A stretch of DNA of 64,000 nucleotides from Calliphora vicina (Eukaryota; Arthropoda; Insecta; Diptera; Calliphoridae), in contig NC_088782.1 of the NCBI RefSeq assembly GCF_958450345.1, positions 114,792,358-114,856,357 of the forward strand, written 5' to 3'. How positions within the stretch are numbered: position 1 is the stretch's first letter; each line of letters begins with the position of its first letter. The position numbers and the translations under genes were made by a program. A model generated the notes under the pieces. That model saw only the letters and a program-made list of their open reading frames with translations. It searched no databases and was not told the DNA's origin. Below, one piece after another: positions 1 through 9,607 of this stretch.

Positions 1-929
1 AATTCCAAATATTGCAAAATTTTACCTTTGACCTTCACGATTTAAGGGTTAACGTTTTCCGATTTTAGGAAAACTTTCAGACTATATTTAAAATTACCTG
101 AACTATAATATTCTGAACAGATTTTTTTTAAAATTAATAACAGTATGAAAATTGGTTTCATTCGCCAAAATATGGCCAAAAAATTAGTTTTTCTTGAAAA
201 TCGCAAAATTTATATCGCAGGTACGGAAAAACTATAGCAGGTATTGACATATTTTTTTCACACTTCTATTCCCTATTACGTTTTTAATAAATCCCCATGT
301 GATGATCAAAAAATTCTAAAATTTGTTTAACAAAATTTTTAAAAACTTGAAATTGGAGTTTTGAAACTGCCGTTTTTGGTTATACCTGCGAATAGGTTAA
401 CTATATCCTATGAAAATAAAAACTCATATACAAGTAAATATGGATATATTTTATGTAAAAATAAACTTTTGTTTTAATATTTCTCAAAATATGTTAATTT
501 TGTTCCTACATTTCTTGTTCTAGTGGCCTGAGACATGTTAATGGCCTGGCGATTTTTTAATAACTTTAACATTTTCTAACCAATTTATGTCTTTTATATC
601 TTATTACAACGACAATTACGTACACATTTGGATTCTTTTAAATTAAATTGCAAAAGTAATTATTTAATGGCAAAAATTTATAAAAAAAACTGAAAAAAAT
701 GCATTTTTTCCCTTGTAAATGCACCTCAAAACTAAATCAAAAGTTGGCTCGGGTTGCCCTTCTTAGAACAAGCTAAACATTTTTTTTGGAAGTATTTTAG
801 GTCATTATGAAAGTTTTCAGCGGCTACCGTTTCAACATTTAAAAAAAATTAATTCTAAGGGACACTCTAGTATACAAGATTTAGCACAGCCGAATATAGC
901 TCTCTTACTTGGTTATTTTACAATGTTTG
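1..929. other. AT-rich intergenic or intronic DNA
   Basis: Very AT-rich sequence with many A and T runs and stops in all frames. I see no coding segment, RNA gene or recognisable repeat here. Confidence 0.6.
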
Positions 930-2066
930 CAGGAATTTGTGGGCTCTGCTCCTACCTCGAATGACACTGATATTATTATCAATAATTGCCTTTAACATTC
1001 TCTTCGCCCCAATCCGCGGACAGATATATCAACATTTTCCCCAACATACCACGAAATACAGTCAATACTGCTGAAATTAAAAGATTATAAATCCGCTGGC
1101 CCCAATGCAGTGCAAGCTGAACTGCTAAAATATGGGGCTGCCGACGCACTTACAGCTCTTCTACAATCTACATGGCTGAACAATCAAATACCAGAGAGCT
1201 GAAAATCTTGTGTTATTGTAACTATTCCTAAGATAGGCGATCGATTGCGCGGAATAACTTTACTTAATGTTTTCAACAAAGTATTTACTCCTGTTACAAA
1301 GGATGACGCCAATTATAGAGCCGCGATAGACTAGACAGTACTGGGCTGGACTGGACTATCAATCTGAGGGTTGCGGGTTCGATTCCCACCAGAGACTCTG
1401 GATGTATCTGTAGACAAACAAACCGCTTCACAGTTTGTGTTTGTTTTTAAAAGAAAAAAAATACGTCGGGATCAAAACTGATTTAGGCATCCGCATCATA
1501 ACCGAGCAGTCTCAAGAGTATAATAATCACTTGTATATGTTATTTGTCGAATTTGAACGTATACCAGGCAAGATTGTTGACCTAATCCACGAGTGGAGCT
1601 GCATCTAAAGTGAAGTTCGAACACAACGCAAAAAAAGTTGATAAATAAAACAAAACTCATGTGGATTGGCACCATCAACTCAATTCCTCTTTCACTACAT
1701 GGAGCCATAATTGATGACGTTGACTCTTTTTGCTATTTGGGTAGACGAATTTCGAGGAAAGGCGGTTCTGGTATAGACATAATAGACCACAACAACAAAG
1801 CCAGAGTCGCATTTCACTCCCTAAATAAAGTCTGAAATTTTGAATATTTAACGGCAGTGAAAAATATGTCCTACTCTATATGGATAGAAATTAAACGTGG
1901 AAAGTGGATTGGCCATATTCTAAGTAGGCCATGTAATAATATCAGAGGATTCCGATCACAGAGACACACGATTGGAATCCGGAAGGACAACGACTGCCTA
2001 GTCGCCCACTGCCTAGAGGATGATAAGGAGAGAAGTCGAAAACTGCAACAAGTCATGAATCCAAGT
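930..2066 (+). pseudogene. Decayed non-LTR retrotransposon reverse transcriptase (RTE-like)
   Basis: Fossil of a LINE reverse transcriptase, read in pieces on the plus strand. Around 1074-1310 the translation contains KSAGPNAVQAELLKYG, then an IPES.KSCVIVTIPK.GDR block and ITLLNVFNKVF. This is the fingers/palm signature of RTE-like and 'craniofacial development protein 2'-type endonuclease/RTs. It carries an in-frame TGA at 1200-1202. The palm resumes at about 1486-1610 (IITEQSQEYNNHLYMLFVEFER, then KIVDLIHEW). The thumb follows at 1638-1835 (FCYLGRRISRKGG, then KARVAFHSL), and the C-terminal tail at 1857-2066 (KRGKWIGHILSRP, later SRKLQQVMNPS). The block with the catalytic Y-x-D-D motif is missing between about 1610 and 1640, and frames shift between pieces. 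The element is dead. A SINE interrupts it at about 1316-1456. Family assignment comes from motif order alone; membership of the RT class is firm, the exact clade less so. Confidence 0.75.
1316..1456 (+). mobile_element. tRNA-derived SINE inserted in the LINE pseudogene
   Basis: The stretch at about 1319-1390 aligns by eye with a tRNA from D-arm to T-arm. It has the RNA polymerase III B-box GGTTCGATTCC (1376-1386) preceded by ATCTGAGGGTTGCG, a tRNA-Lys-like anticodon/variable-arm sequence. A degraded A-box-like stretch (TAGACTAGACAG) lies upstream. A tRNA-unrelated body follows (GATGTATCTGTAGACAAAC) and then an A-rich tail at about 1449-1461. LINE coding sequence lies on both sides, so this is an insertion. 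It is not a functional tRNA, because acceptor-stem pairing is absent. I did not find a clear target-site duplication. Confidence 0.6.
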
Positions 2067-2739
2067 TAAAGCTACGTTCTCCTTGATAATTTAAAAATTC
2101 CACTTAAGTTATTTTATCAAATATCTGTTTATTTGTTTGTTCCATATATCATCCTAAACCTATGGACCGATCCTTTTGTAATAAATAAAGAAAAATTTCT
2201 CTTGTATTATCTCAAACTTTTGTTTCTAACTTTTGTTTTCAAAATTAATTACATGTTTTTTAATTGCTGTCCATAAAATTCAAATAAACTGTTTCAAAAC
2301 TTTCCCTCAACTATGTGTTCTTTAAATTTTGGTTATAAATTTTAACAAATATATATGTACCTATATGAAGTAAGTGTATGAAAAGAAAATAAGAGCAACA
2401 TCTGTCTGTTAAATTATAAGTTTACATTATGAAATAAAAATACATTTTACTTTTGTTTAATGATGAAATAAATGAGGACATTCTGGGCAAGAAACAAAAC
2501 AAAACACAAAAAACTCAAACTATTCACAATAACATGCCAGTAATAAAAGTTGAAATACTTTAACGCACACACAATAACTCACACAAATTAAAATAAAAGT
2601 AACTGGGAATGGAAATGTTATAATTTAATAATGTAAACACTATATTAACCCTTTAAATATGGAATTTCAATACCCGTGTAGATCCACTAAGAAGTGACTA
2701 ATGGAAATGCAAATTTTTTTTTTTTTTGCTAAAAATTCT
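2067..2739. other. AT-rich spacer
   Basis: Low-complexity AT-rich sequence, including a T run at about 2708-2727. No gene or repeat family recognised. Confidence 0.6.
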
Positions 2740-5160
2740 ATATCTAAGACTTAGTTTAGCTTCAATTGTAGTTATTAAAAAAGTAGTATTTCTTATTGTA
2801 TTCAAAATCACAAAAATAATCATATTTTATCAATTAGTCTTGCATATTAAATTTATTAATTATAAATTTTACAAAAATTACTACCTTTTGTAAAAAAGTA
2901 GTATAAAATTTACTACATTTTTTCAATATTTTTTTTTTATATATCATTTCTTTAATACTTAAATTTTAAGGAATTATATGCCATAGACAAATTTAATAAA
3001 TTCAATACTTTTCTAAAAAAGTAGTAGTTCTACTACTATTTTAAAATGGAAAAATAATAATATTTTTGCAAACACCATTGGAAAATAATTAAGTTTCAAA
3101 ACAAAATTTACAAAGATCATAACTTTTTGTAAAAAAGTAGTAGCTAATATACTACTTTTTCGAAATAGGATTTACAAAAATTTAATTTCCTTAAATATTA
3201 ATATTTGAAGAATCATATTCTCTGCACAAAAGTAATGAATTCAGTAATTTTCTGAAAAAGTAGTATTTCTACTACTATTTCGAAATTAGAAAATAAACAT
3301 GTTTTTTCAATTAGTCTTACATTCTTAATTAATTCCACTATACCTTTTTAAAGAATTAATACTTTTAGTTAAAAAGTAGTAGCCAATTTACTACTTTTTT
3401 GAAAAAAATGATACAATAAATATAATTTTCTTGAATAAAAAATTATGAGGAATCCTGTTATATACAAAAATGTAATGAATTCAATACTTTTCAGAAGTAT
3501 TGAATTCTAAAATTTAATGAATTTACTACATTTTTAAATAGTAGTATTTCTACTACTATTTTAAAATGGAAAAATAATAATGATTTTGCATACACCCTTT
3601 GAAAATAATTAAGTTTCAAAAAAAAATTTACAAAGATCACCACGTTTTGTAAAAAAGTAGTAGCTAATATACTACTTTTTCGAAATAGGATTTACAAAAA
3701 TTTAATTTTCTTAAATATTAATATTTGAAGAATAATATTCTCTGCACAAAAGTAATGAATTCAGTAATTTTCTGAAAAAGTAGTATTTCTACTACTATTT
3801 CGAAATTAGAAAATAAACATGTTTTTTCAATTAGTCTTACATTCTTAATTAATTCCACTATACCTTTTTAAAGAATTAATACTTTTAGTTAAAAAGTAGT
3901 AGCCAATTTACTACTTTTTTGAAAAAAATTATACAATAAATATAATTTTCTTGAATAAAAATTATGAGGAATCCTGTTATATACAAAAATGTAATGAATT
4001 CAGTACTTTTCAGAAGTATTGAATTCTAAAATTTAATGAATTTATTACTTTTTTATAAAAAGTAGTATTTCTACTACTATTTTAAAATGGAAAAATAATA
4101 ATGATTTTGCATATACCCTTTGAAAATAATTAAGTTTCAAAAAAAAAATTTACAAAGATCACCACGTTTTGCAAAAAAGTAGTAGCTAATATACTACTTT
4201 TTCGAAATAGGATTTACAAAAATTTAATTTTCTTAAATACTAATATTTGAAGAATCATATTCTCTACATAAAAGTAATGAATTCAGTACTTTTTTGAAAA
4301 AGTAGTATTTCTACTACTATTTTTAAATTAAAAAATTAACAAGTTTTTCCAAAAATTCTTACATTTTTAATAATTCCACTATAGATTTTTAAGGAGTTAA
4401 TACATTTTGTTAAAAAGTAGTAGCTAATTTACTACTTTTTTTAAAAATATTATACAATAAGTATAATTTTCTTGCATAAAAAATAATGAGGAATCATGTT
4501 ATGTATATACAAAAATGTAAAGAATTCAATACTTTTAATGAATTTATTACTTTTCTAAAAAAGTAGTATTTCTACTACTATTTTAAAATGGAAAAATAAT
4601 AATGATTATGCATAAACCCTTTGAAAATAATTAAGTTTCAAAAAAAAATTTACAAAGATCACCACGTTTTGTAAAAAAGTAGTAGCTAATATACTACTTT
4701 TTAAAATAGAATATACAAAAATTTAATTTTCTTAAATATTAATATTTGAAGAATAATATTCTCTACACAAAAGTAATGAATTCAGTAATTTTCTGAAAAA
4801 GTAGTATTTCTACTACTATTTTTAAATTAAATAATTAAATAGTTTTTCAAAAATTCTTACATTTTTAATTAATTCCACTATAGATTTTTAAAGAGTTAAT
4901 ACATTTTGTTAAAAAGTAGTAGCTAATTTACTACTTTTTTGAAAAAAATGTTCTTGAATATAAAATTTATATTGGAATTAATTCAGTATGTAAGACTAAT
5001 TGGAAGATCATGTTTATTTTTTAATTTTGAAATAGTAGTAGAAATAGTACTTTTTTCAAAAACGTACCGAATTAATTACTTTGGTGTAGAAAATATGATT
5101 CTTCAAATATTAATATTTAAGGAAATTAAAAAAAGATTGGAAAATGTTTTTGAACCTATT
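2740..5160. repeat. Tandem array of ~120-bp hairpin monomers in ~520-bp higher-order units
   Basis: Monomers spaced about 114-124 bp apart each carry a short inverted repeat built on GTAGTA/TACTAC. Two hairpin forms alternate. One is a long-armed AAAAAGTAGTA ... TACTACTTTTT with a 7-nt loop. The other is a compact GTAGTATTTCTACTAC. The long-armed form with its flank recurs at about 3131, 3651, 4173 and 4673, giving a higher-order period of 520, 522 and 500 bp. Each unit also contains an extra ~45-bp duplicated tract around a GAATTCAATACTTTT-type sequence. The first copy near 2780 is the most diverged. Stop-free stretches inside the array follow from its composition and are not genes. Confidence 0.85.
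4960..5160 (-). repeat. Inverted terminal copy of the GTAGTA array
   Basis: From about 4960 the sequence is the reverse complement of the array consensus. GTAAGACTAATTGGAAGATC matches the complement of the CAATTAGTCTTAC segment at about 3320. The following AATAGTAGTAGAAATAGTAC, and then ATATGATTCTTCAAATATTA, match the complement of about 3190-3290. The array therefore ends in an inverted partial monomer set, a foldback-like arrangement. Confidence 0.7.
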
Positions 5161-5704
5161 TGAAATTCGAACCTCTTAGTTTGTGAAGAACTTTAAATTG
5201 AAATAAAACACAGAAAAACGTTTTTAATATTCATACAATTGACTTTGCTTATTAATTAATTGTATTGCATTAATTCTTAATTCCATTAGTGTTGGGTACG
5301 TATGAGTAACATTTAAAATGTTTTGAAAAATTTCACATTCCTCATACGTCTAGATGTACCAAAAAAATGCCTTTTCAGCGAGATAAGGAATGATTTTGGA
5401 CATCAAATTTCAATTTAATTAAAAACTAAAATAATCATAATTTGGCTTTTAAAGGTTTAACATTAAATTAACAACACATTCTTTTTAAATTGTATAAAGC
5501 GTATGCGTATGTTTTATTTCTTTCTCCTTTCTCCATTTGTGTAGCAGACACATTTTGTGTATGTTCTGTATTGTAACTATGTATTATTACTGAGTTACTG
5601 GGTTGTTTTTGGAAACCGTCTCTGCCATGTACTTATGTTTGTTTTATTTTTAATTATATTTTATGCCTGAGATGTTAAGAATACAGTAAAACCAACCAGT
5701 AAAT
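5161..5704. other. AT-rich spacer upstream of a candidate small gene
   Basis: Mostly AT-rich unique sequence. A TATAAAG at 5493-5499 could serve as a TATA box for the candidate gene starting at 5705, but such strings are common at this base composition. A 9-bp inverted repeat (ACGTATGAG ... CTCATACGT) lies near 5298-5350. Confidence 0.4.
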
Positions 5705-6480
5705 ATGTCATCGTTTATAACAGACAGCCAAAAACCAGGACCTGTAAAAGATGAAAATCAGTTGATTAAAAAAAATAATTTTAGGCGAAGTTTGGCTGAG
5801 AGTCTCATATACCCTTGTAAATCATGGTAAATTCTATACAAACTTAACTTTATTAATTAAAATATTTGGAATATAAATCTAAAGAAGTTATTCCTTTATA
5901 GTGCTGCTTATTTCCTCCGCACACACACACATCTACAGCATTTATGAATGTATTCAGATAATTATATTAAACATACATAAAGACCAGCAAAAATACAATA
6001 AGAATATTCATATTTAAATTTAAATGATCATGTAGTTTATTTACAAAATACGAATTGTAAATTGCAGATACTTGCGTACATACTTAGTATATTTAATACT
6101 CGCATAAAAATTAAATATTATTTAAAAATTAAATATACATCCATACGTACGTACCTCTTGGTTTTCTGATTATTAAAAATGCGTATGTCTGCACATAAAT
6201 AAATACACTTACGAAGTAATTGACTACGCTTGGTGTATAATTGTTTTTCTTGTTTATTTTTTTTTTATTATTTATTTTTACATTTGGTTTGAATAAATTA
6301 TGTGGTTCTTACCAAGTTGCTGGCAGTTTGGTCATTAATACCCTTTTTGGAGCAAACAATACGTGTAACTCGGAAGGGAAATATGTAGGGAATGAAAAAG
6401 ATTTTCCAAGACATATGAAATATTTGTGTGTGGAAATTATAGAAGCATGTAATGAAGTTTTAAAAGAAATTATTGTTTGA
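5705..6480 (+). CDS. Candidate small two-exon gene, product unknown
   Basis: I do not recognise this product. Exon 1 (5705-5826) starts MSSFITDSQKPGPVK and is hydrophilic. It ends at ATG|GTAAAT, a good splice donor, one base before an in-frame stop. An acceptor-like TGCTGGCAG ends at 6329, some 50 bp after a long T-rich tract (about 6241-6290). Joining 5826 to 6330 keeps the frame and gives CKSCLVINTLFGANN across the junction. The frame then runs to a TGA at 6478-6480, ending EACNEVLKEIIV, about 91 residues in total. A second in-phase pairing exists (donor at 5817, acceptor after CCAAG near 6319). No signal peptide or membrane segment is evident. Against it: short exons, AT-rich context, no clear polyadenylation signal and no family match from memory. 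It may be chance or a pseudogene. Confidence 0.22.
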
Positions 6481-6584
6481 ATAATCGTAATTTAAAACTT
6501 TAAACAAATCGTCATAGTTATGAAATTAATACTCCAAACTTAAAAATTATTTGCTTGAAGCAAATATGGGTATACCTATAAAGA

Positions 6585-6847
6585 AGAAATAATTGCCCAA
6601 TTCACAATTGATGTACATCGAAATATCTTCAAAATTGCGACCTGTACTCTGCGCACAAGGTTTACATGGACAGCCAGACAGCCAGCCGACCAGACGGACG
6701 GACGGACATCGTTTAATCTACTCAGAAAGTGATTCTGAGTCGATCGGTATACTTTAAGGTGGGTTAAGGTTAGACTAATATTTTTGGGCGTTACAAACAT
6801 CTGCACAAACGCATTATACCCTCCCACTATGGTGGTGTAGGGTATAA
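6585..6847 (-). mobile_element. Helentron-like (GTCY)n element, family 1, truncated copy
   Basis: Reverse-oriented 5' part of the same element as at 20491-21257. Reading the minus strand, it begins at the terminal TATACCCTACACCACCATAG, runs through the TATACCGATCGACTCAGAATC core and the GTCC-GTCC-GTCT microsatellite, and ends after the AGTACAGGTCGCAATTTTGA segment. The 3' half is missing. Stop-free stretches inside it recur in every copy and reflect the element sequence, not a host gene. Confidence 0.75.
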
Positions 6848-6925
6848 AAATTACGACATACAATGATACAACGCTACGACACCAAATGTGCCAAATGTGC
6901 ACGTAAAGTTATATTAAGTTACAAA

Positions 6926-9607
6926 CATAGTCTATATTATAATCTATAGTCTCGTCTATATTTTCCTTCTGTAGCGTCCATCTATAGTTTCCTTTCATAG
7001 TCTCATTATATAGTGTTCTTCTATAATCTCCTGCTGCAGTATCTTTCTATAGTCTCCTATTTAGTCTCCTTCTATAGGTTCCTTTTAGTGACCAAATATA
7101 GTATCTGTCCCTAGCTACCTTCTTTCGTCTCCTTTTTTTGTATCATTCTGTAGTTTTCTTCTATAATCTCTTTCTAGAGTATCCTTCTTTAGTCTTATGA
7201 TGGAGATCGTAGAAGAGACTATATACTCTTCTACGATCTCCATCAATAGTCTCCTTTTAAAGATTGTGTATAGTATCCTTCTAGAATTTCCTACTACAAT
7301 CTCTTTATTTAGTCTTCTTCCATAGTCTCCTTCTAGAGACCATCTATAGTCTCCTTCTATAGTCTAATTCAATAGTCTCCTTAGAGTCTCACTCTAAAGT
7401 CTATTTCTATAATTTCCTTTTATAGTCACCCTCCTACTCCTCCTACTATACAGCATCTATAGTATAATTCTATATTTTCCTTCTAAAGCTTCCCTCTATA
7501 ATCTCCTTCTACAGTATCCTTCTATAGTCTTCTTCAATAGTGTCCTTCTACAGTGTCTTTTTATAGTTTCCTTCTCAGTGTCTTTCTATAGTCTCCTTCT
7601 ACAGTCTCCTTCTACATTTTCCTTCTAATGTCCTTCTATTGTTTCCTTCTATAGTCTCCTTCTATAGTTCCCTTCTTGGTCTATAGAAGGAAACTATTGA
7701 CTAGTTTTTGTCTATAGCCACCTTCTCCCTCTACAATCTCCTTTTATAGTCTCCCTCTATAGTAGCCTTCTTTAGTTTTCTTCTTAGTCTCCTTCTATAG
7801 TTTCCTTCCATATTCTATTTCAATAATCTCCTTCTATAGTCTCAATAGTTTCCTTCTGTGGTCTCCTTCTATAATTTTCTCCTATAGCCTCCTTTTATAG
7901 TCTCCTTCTATAGTCTCCTTCTACAGTATCCTTCTATTATCTTCTTCTATAGTCTCCGTCTATAGTGTCCTTCTATAGTTTCCTTCTTAGTCTCTTTATA
8001 TAGTCTCCTTCTACAGTCTCCTTCTATAGTTTCCTTCTAATGTCCTTCGATTGTTTCCTTATATAGTCTCCTTCTATAGTTCCCTTCTTGGTCTATAGAA
8101 GGAAACTATTGACTGGTTTCTTTCTATAGCCACCATCTATAGTCTCCCTCTACAATCTCCTTTTATGGCTTCCTTCTGTAGTCTCCTTCTATTGTCCCCT
8201 TCTATAGTCTCCCTCTACAGTCTCCTTCTATAGTCTCCCTCTACAATCTCCTTCTATGGTTTCCTTCTGTAGTCTACTTCTATATTCTCCTTCTAGATTC
8301 TCCTTTTATAGTCTCCCTCTATAGTATCCTTCTATAGTTTTCTTCTTTGTCTCCTTCTATAGTTTCCTTCTATATTCTACTTCAACAATCTGCTTCGATA
8401 GTCTCCATAGTTTCCTTCTGCGGTCTCCTTCTATAATTTTCTCCAATAGCCTCCTTCTGTAGTCTCCCTCTATAATCTCCTTCTGCAGTATCCTTCTATA
8501 GTCTCCTTCTATAGTGTCCTTCTATAAAGTCTTTCTATAGTTTCCTTCTTAGTCTCTTTCTATAGTCTCCTTCTACAGTCTCCTTCTATACTTTCCTGCT
8601 AATGTTCTTCTATTGTTTCCTTCTATAGTCTCCTCCTATAGTTCCCTTCTTGGTCTATAGAAGGAAACTATTGACTAGTTTATTTCTATAGCCACCTTCT
8701 ATAGTCTCCCTCTACAATCTCCTTTTATGGCTTCCTTCTGTAGTCTCCTTCTATAGTCTTCTTTTATAGTATCCCTCTACAGTCTCCTTCTACAGTCTCC
8801 TTCTATAGTCTCCTTTTATAGTCTCCCTCTTTAGTCTCCTTCTATAGTTTCCTTCTTAGTCTCCTTATATAGTTTCATTATATAGTCTCATTCTATAATC
8901 TCCTTCTATCCATAGTTTCCTTCTGTAGTCTCCCTCTATAACTTTCTCCTATAGCTTCCTTCTAAAGTCTCCTTCTATAGTCTCTCACTATAATCACCTT
9001 CTAAAGTATCCTGCTATAGTATCCCTCTACAGTCTCCTTCTATGGTTTCCTTCTGTAGTCTCATTCTATAGTCTCCTTCTTAGTGATCTATAGATTCCTT
9101 TTATAATCTCCCTCTATAATCTGCTTCTACAGTATCTTTCTATAGTCATCTTCTATAGTATCCTCTTTATAGTGTCCTTCTATAGTATCCTTCTATAATA
9201 TCCTTCTATGGTATCCTTCTATAGTCTCCTTCAATATTTTCGTTCTTAGTTTTCTTCTATAGTTTCCTTCTTAGTCTCCTTCTATAGTCTCCTTCTGTAA
9301 TCTGTTTCTGTAGTCTGCTTCTATAGTTCCCTTCTATAATAGTCTCCTTCTATAGCATCCTTCTATAGTCTCCTTCTGTAGTTTCCTTATATAGCCTCGT
9401 TCTATAGTCTCCTGCTATAGTTCCTTCTTAGTCTTCATCTACAGTTTACCTCTTAGTCACCTTCCATAGTTTCCTTTATAGTCTCCTGCTATAGTCTACT
9501 TCTATAATCTCTTTCCATCGTCTGCTTTTCTACGAACTCCTTTATAAAATCCTTCATAATGTTCTTATTTAGTCTCCTTCTATAGCATCCTTTTAGAGAC
9601 TATCTAT
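6926..9607 (+). repeat. Degenerate 13-bp minisatellite (CTCCTTCTATAGT)n
   Basis: About 2.7 kb of tandem 13-bp units with heavy point variation and some unit-length changes, all pyrimidine-rich on the plus strand. Higher-order structure is visible. A block ending in TTCCCTTCTTGGTCTATAG, then AAGGAAACTATTGACT, occurs at about 7678, 8090 and 8652. Its last part is the repeat unit in reverse orientation. A perfect 20-bp palindrome lies at 7198-7245. No coding potential. Confidence 0.9.
7198..7245. repeat. Perfect 20-bp inverted repeat with 8-nt loop
   Basis: TGATGGAGATCGTAGAAGAG (7198-7217), loop ACTATATA, then its exact reverse complement (7226-7245). It stands out within the degenerate 13-bp array and looks like a local inverted duplication of a sequence foreign to the 13-bp unit. 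Confidence 0.9.

Noticed and set aside
1316..1390. A functional tRNA gene
   Set aside because: The B-box is good, but acceptor-stem pairing and a proper A-box are missing, and an A-rich tail follows, so a SINE fits better.
4939..5163. 74-codon open frame
   Set aside because: It lies in the inverted end of the GTAGTA hairpin array, AT-rich and repeat-derived.
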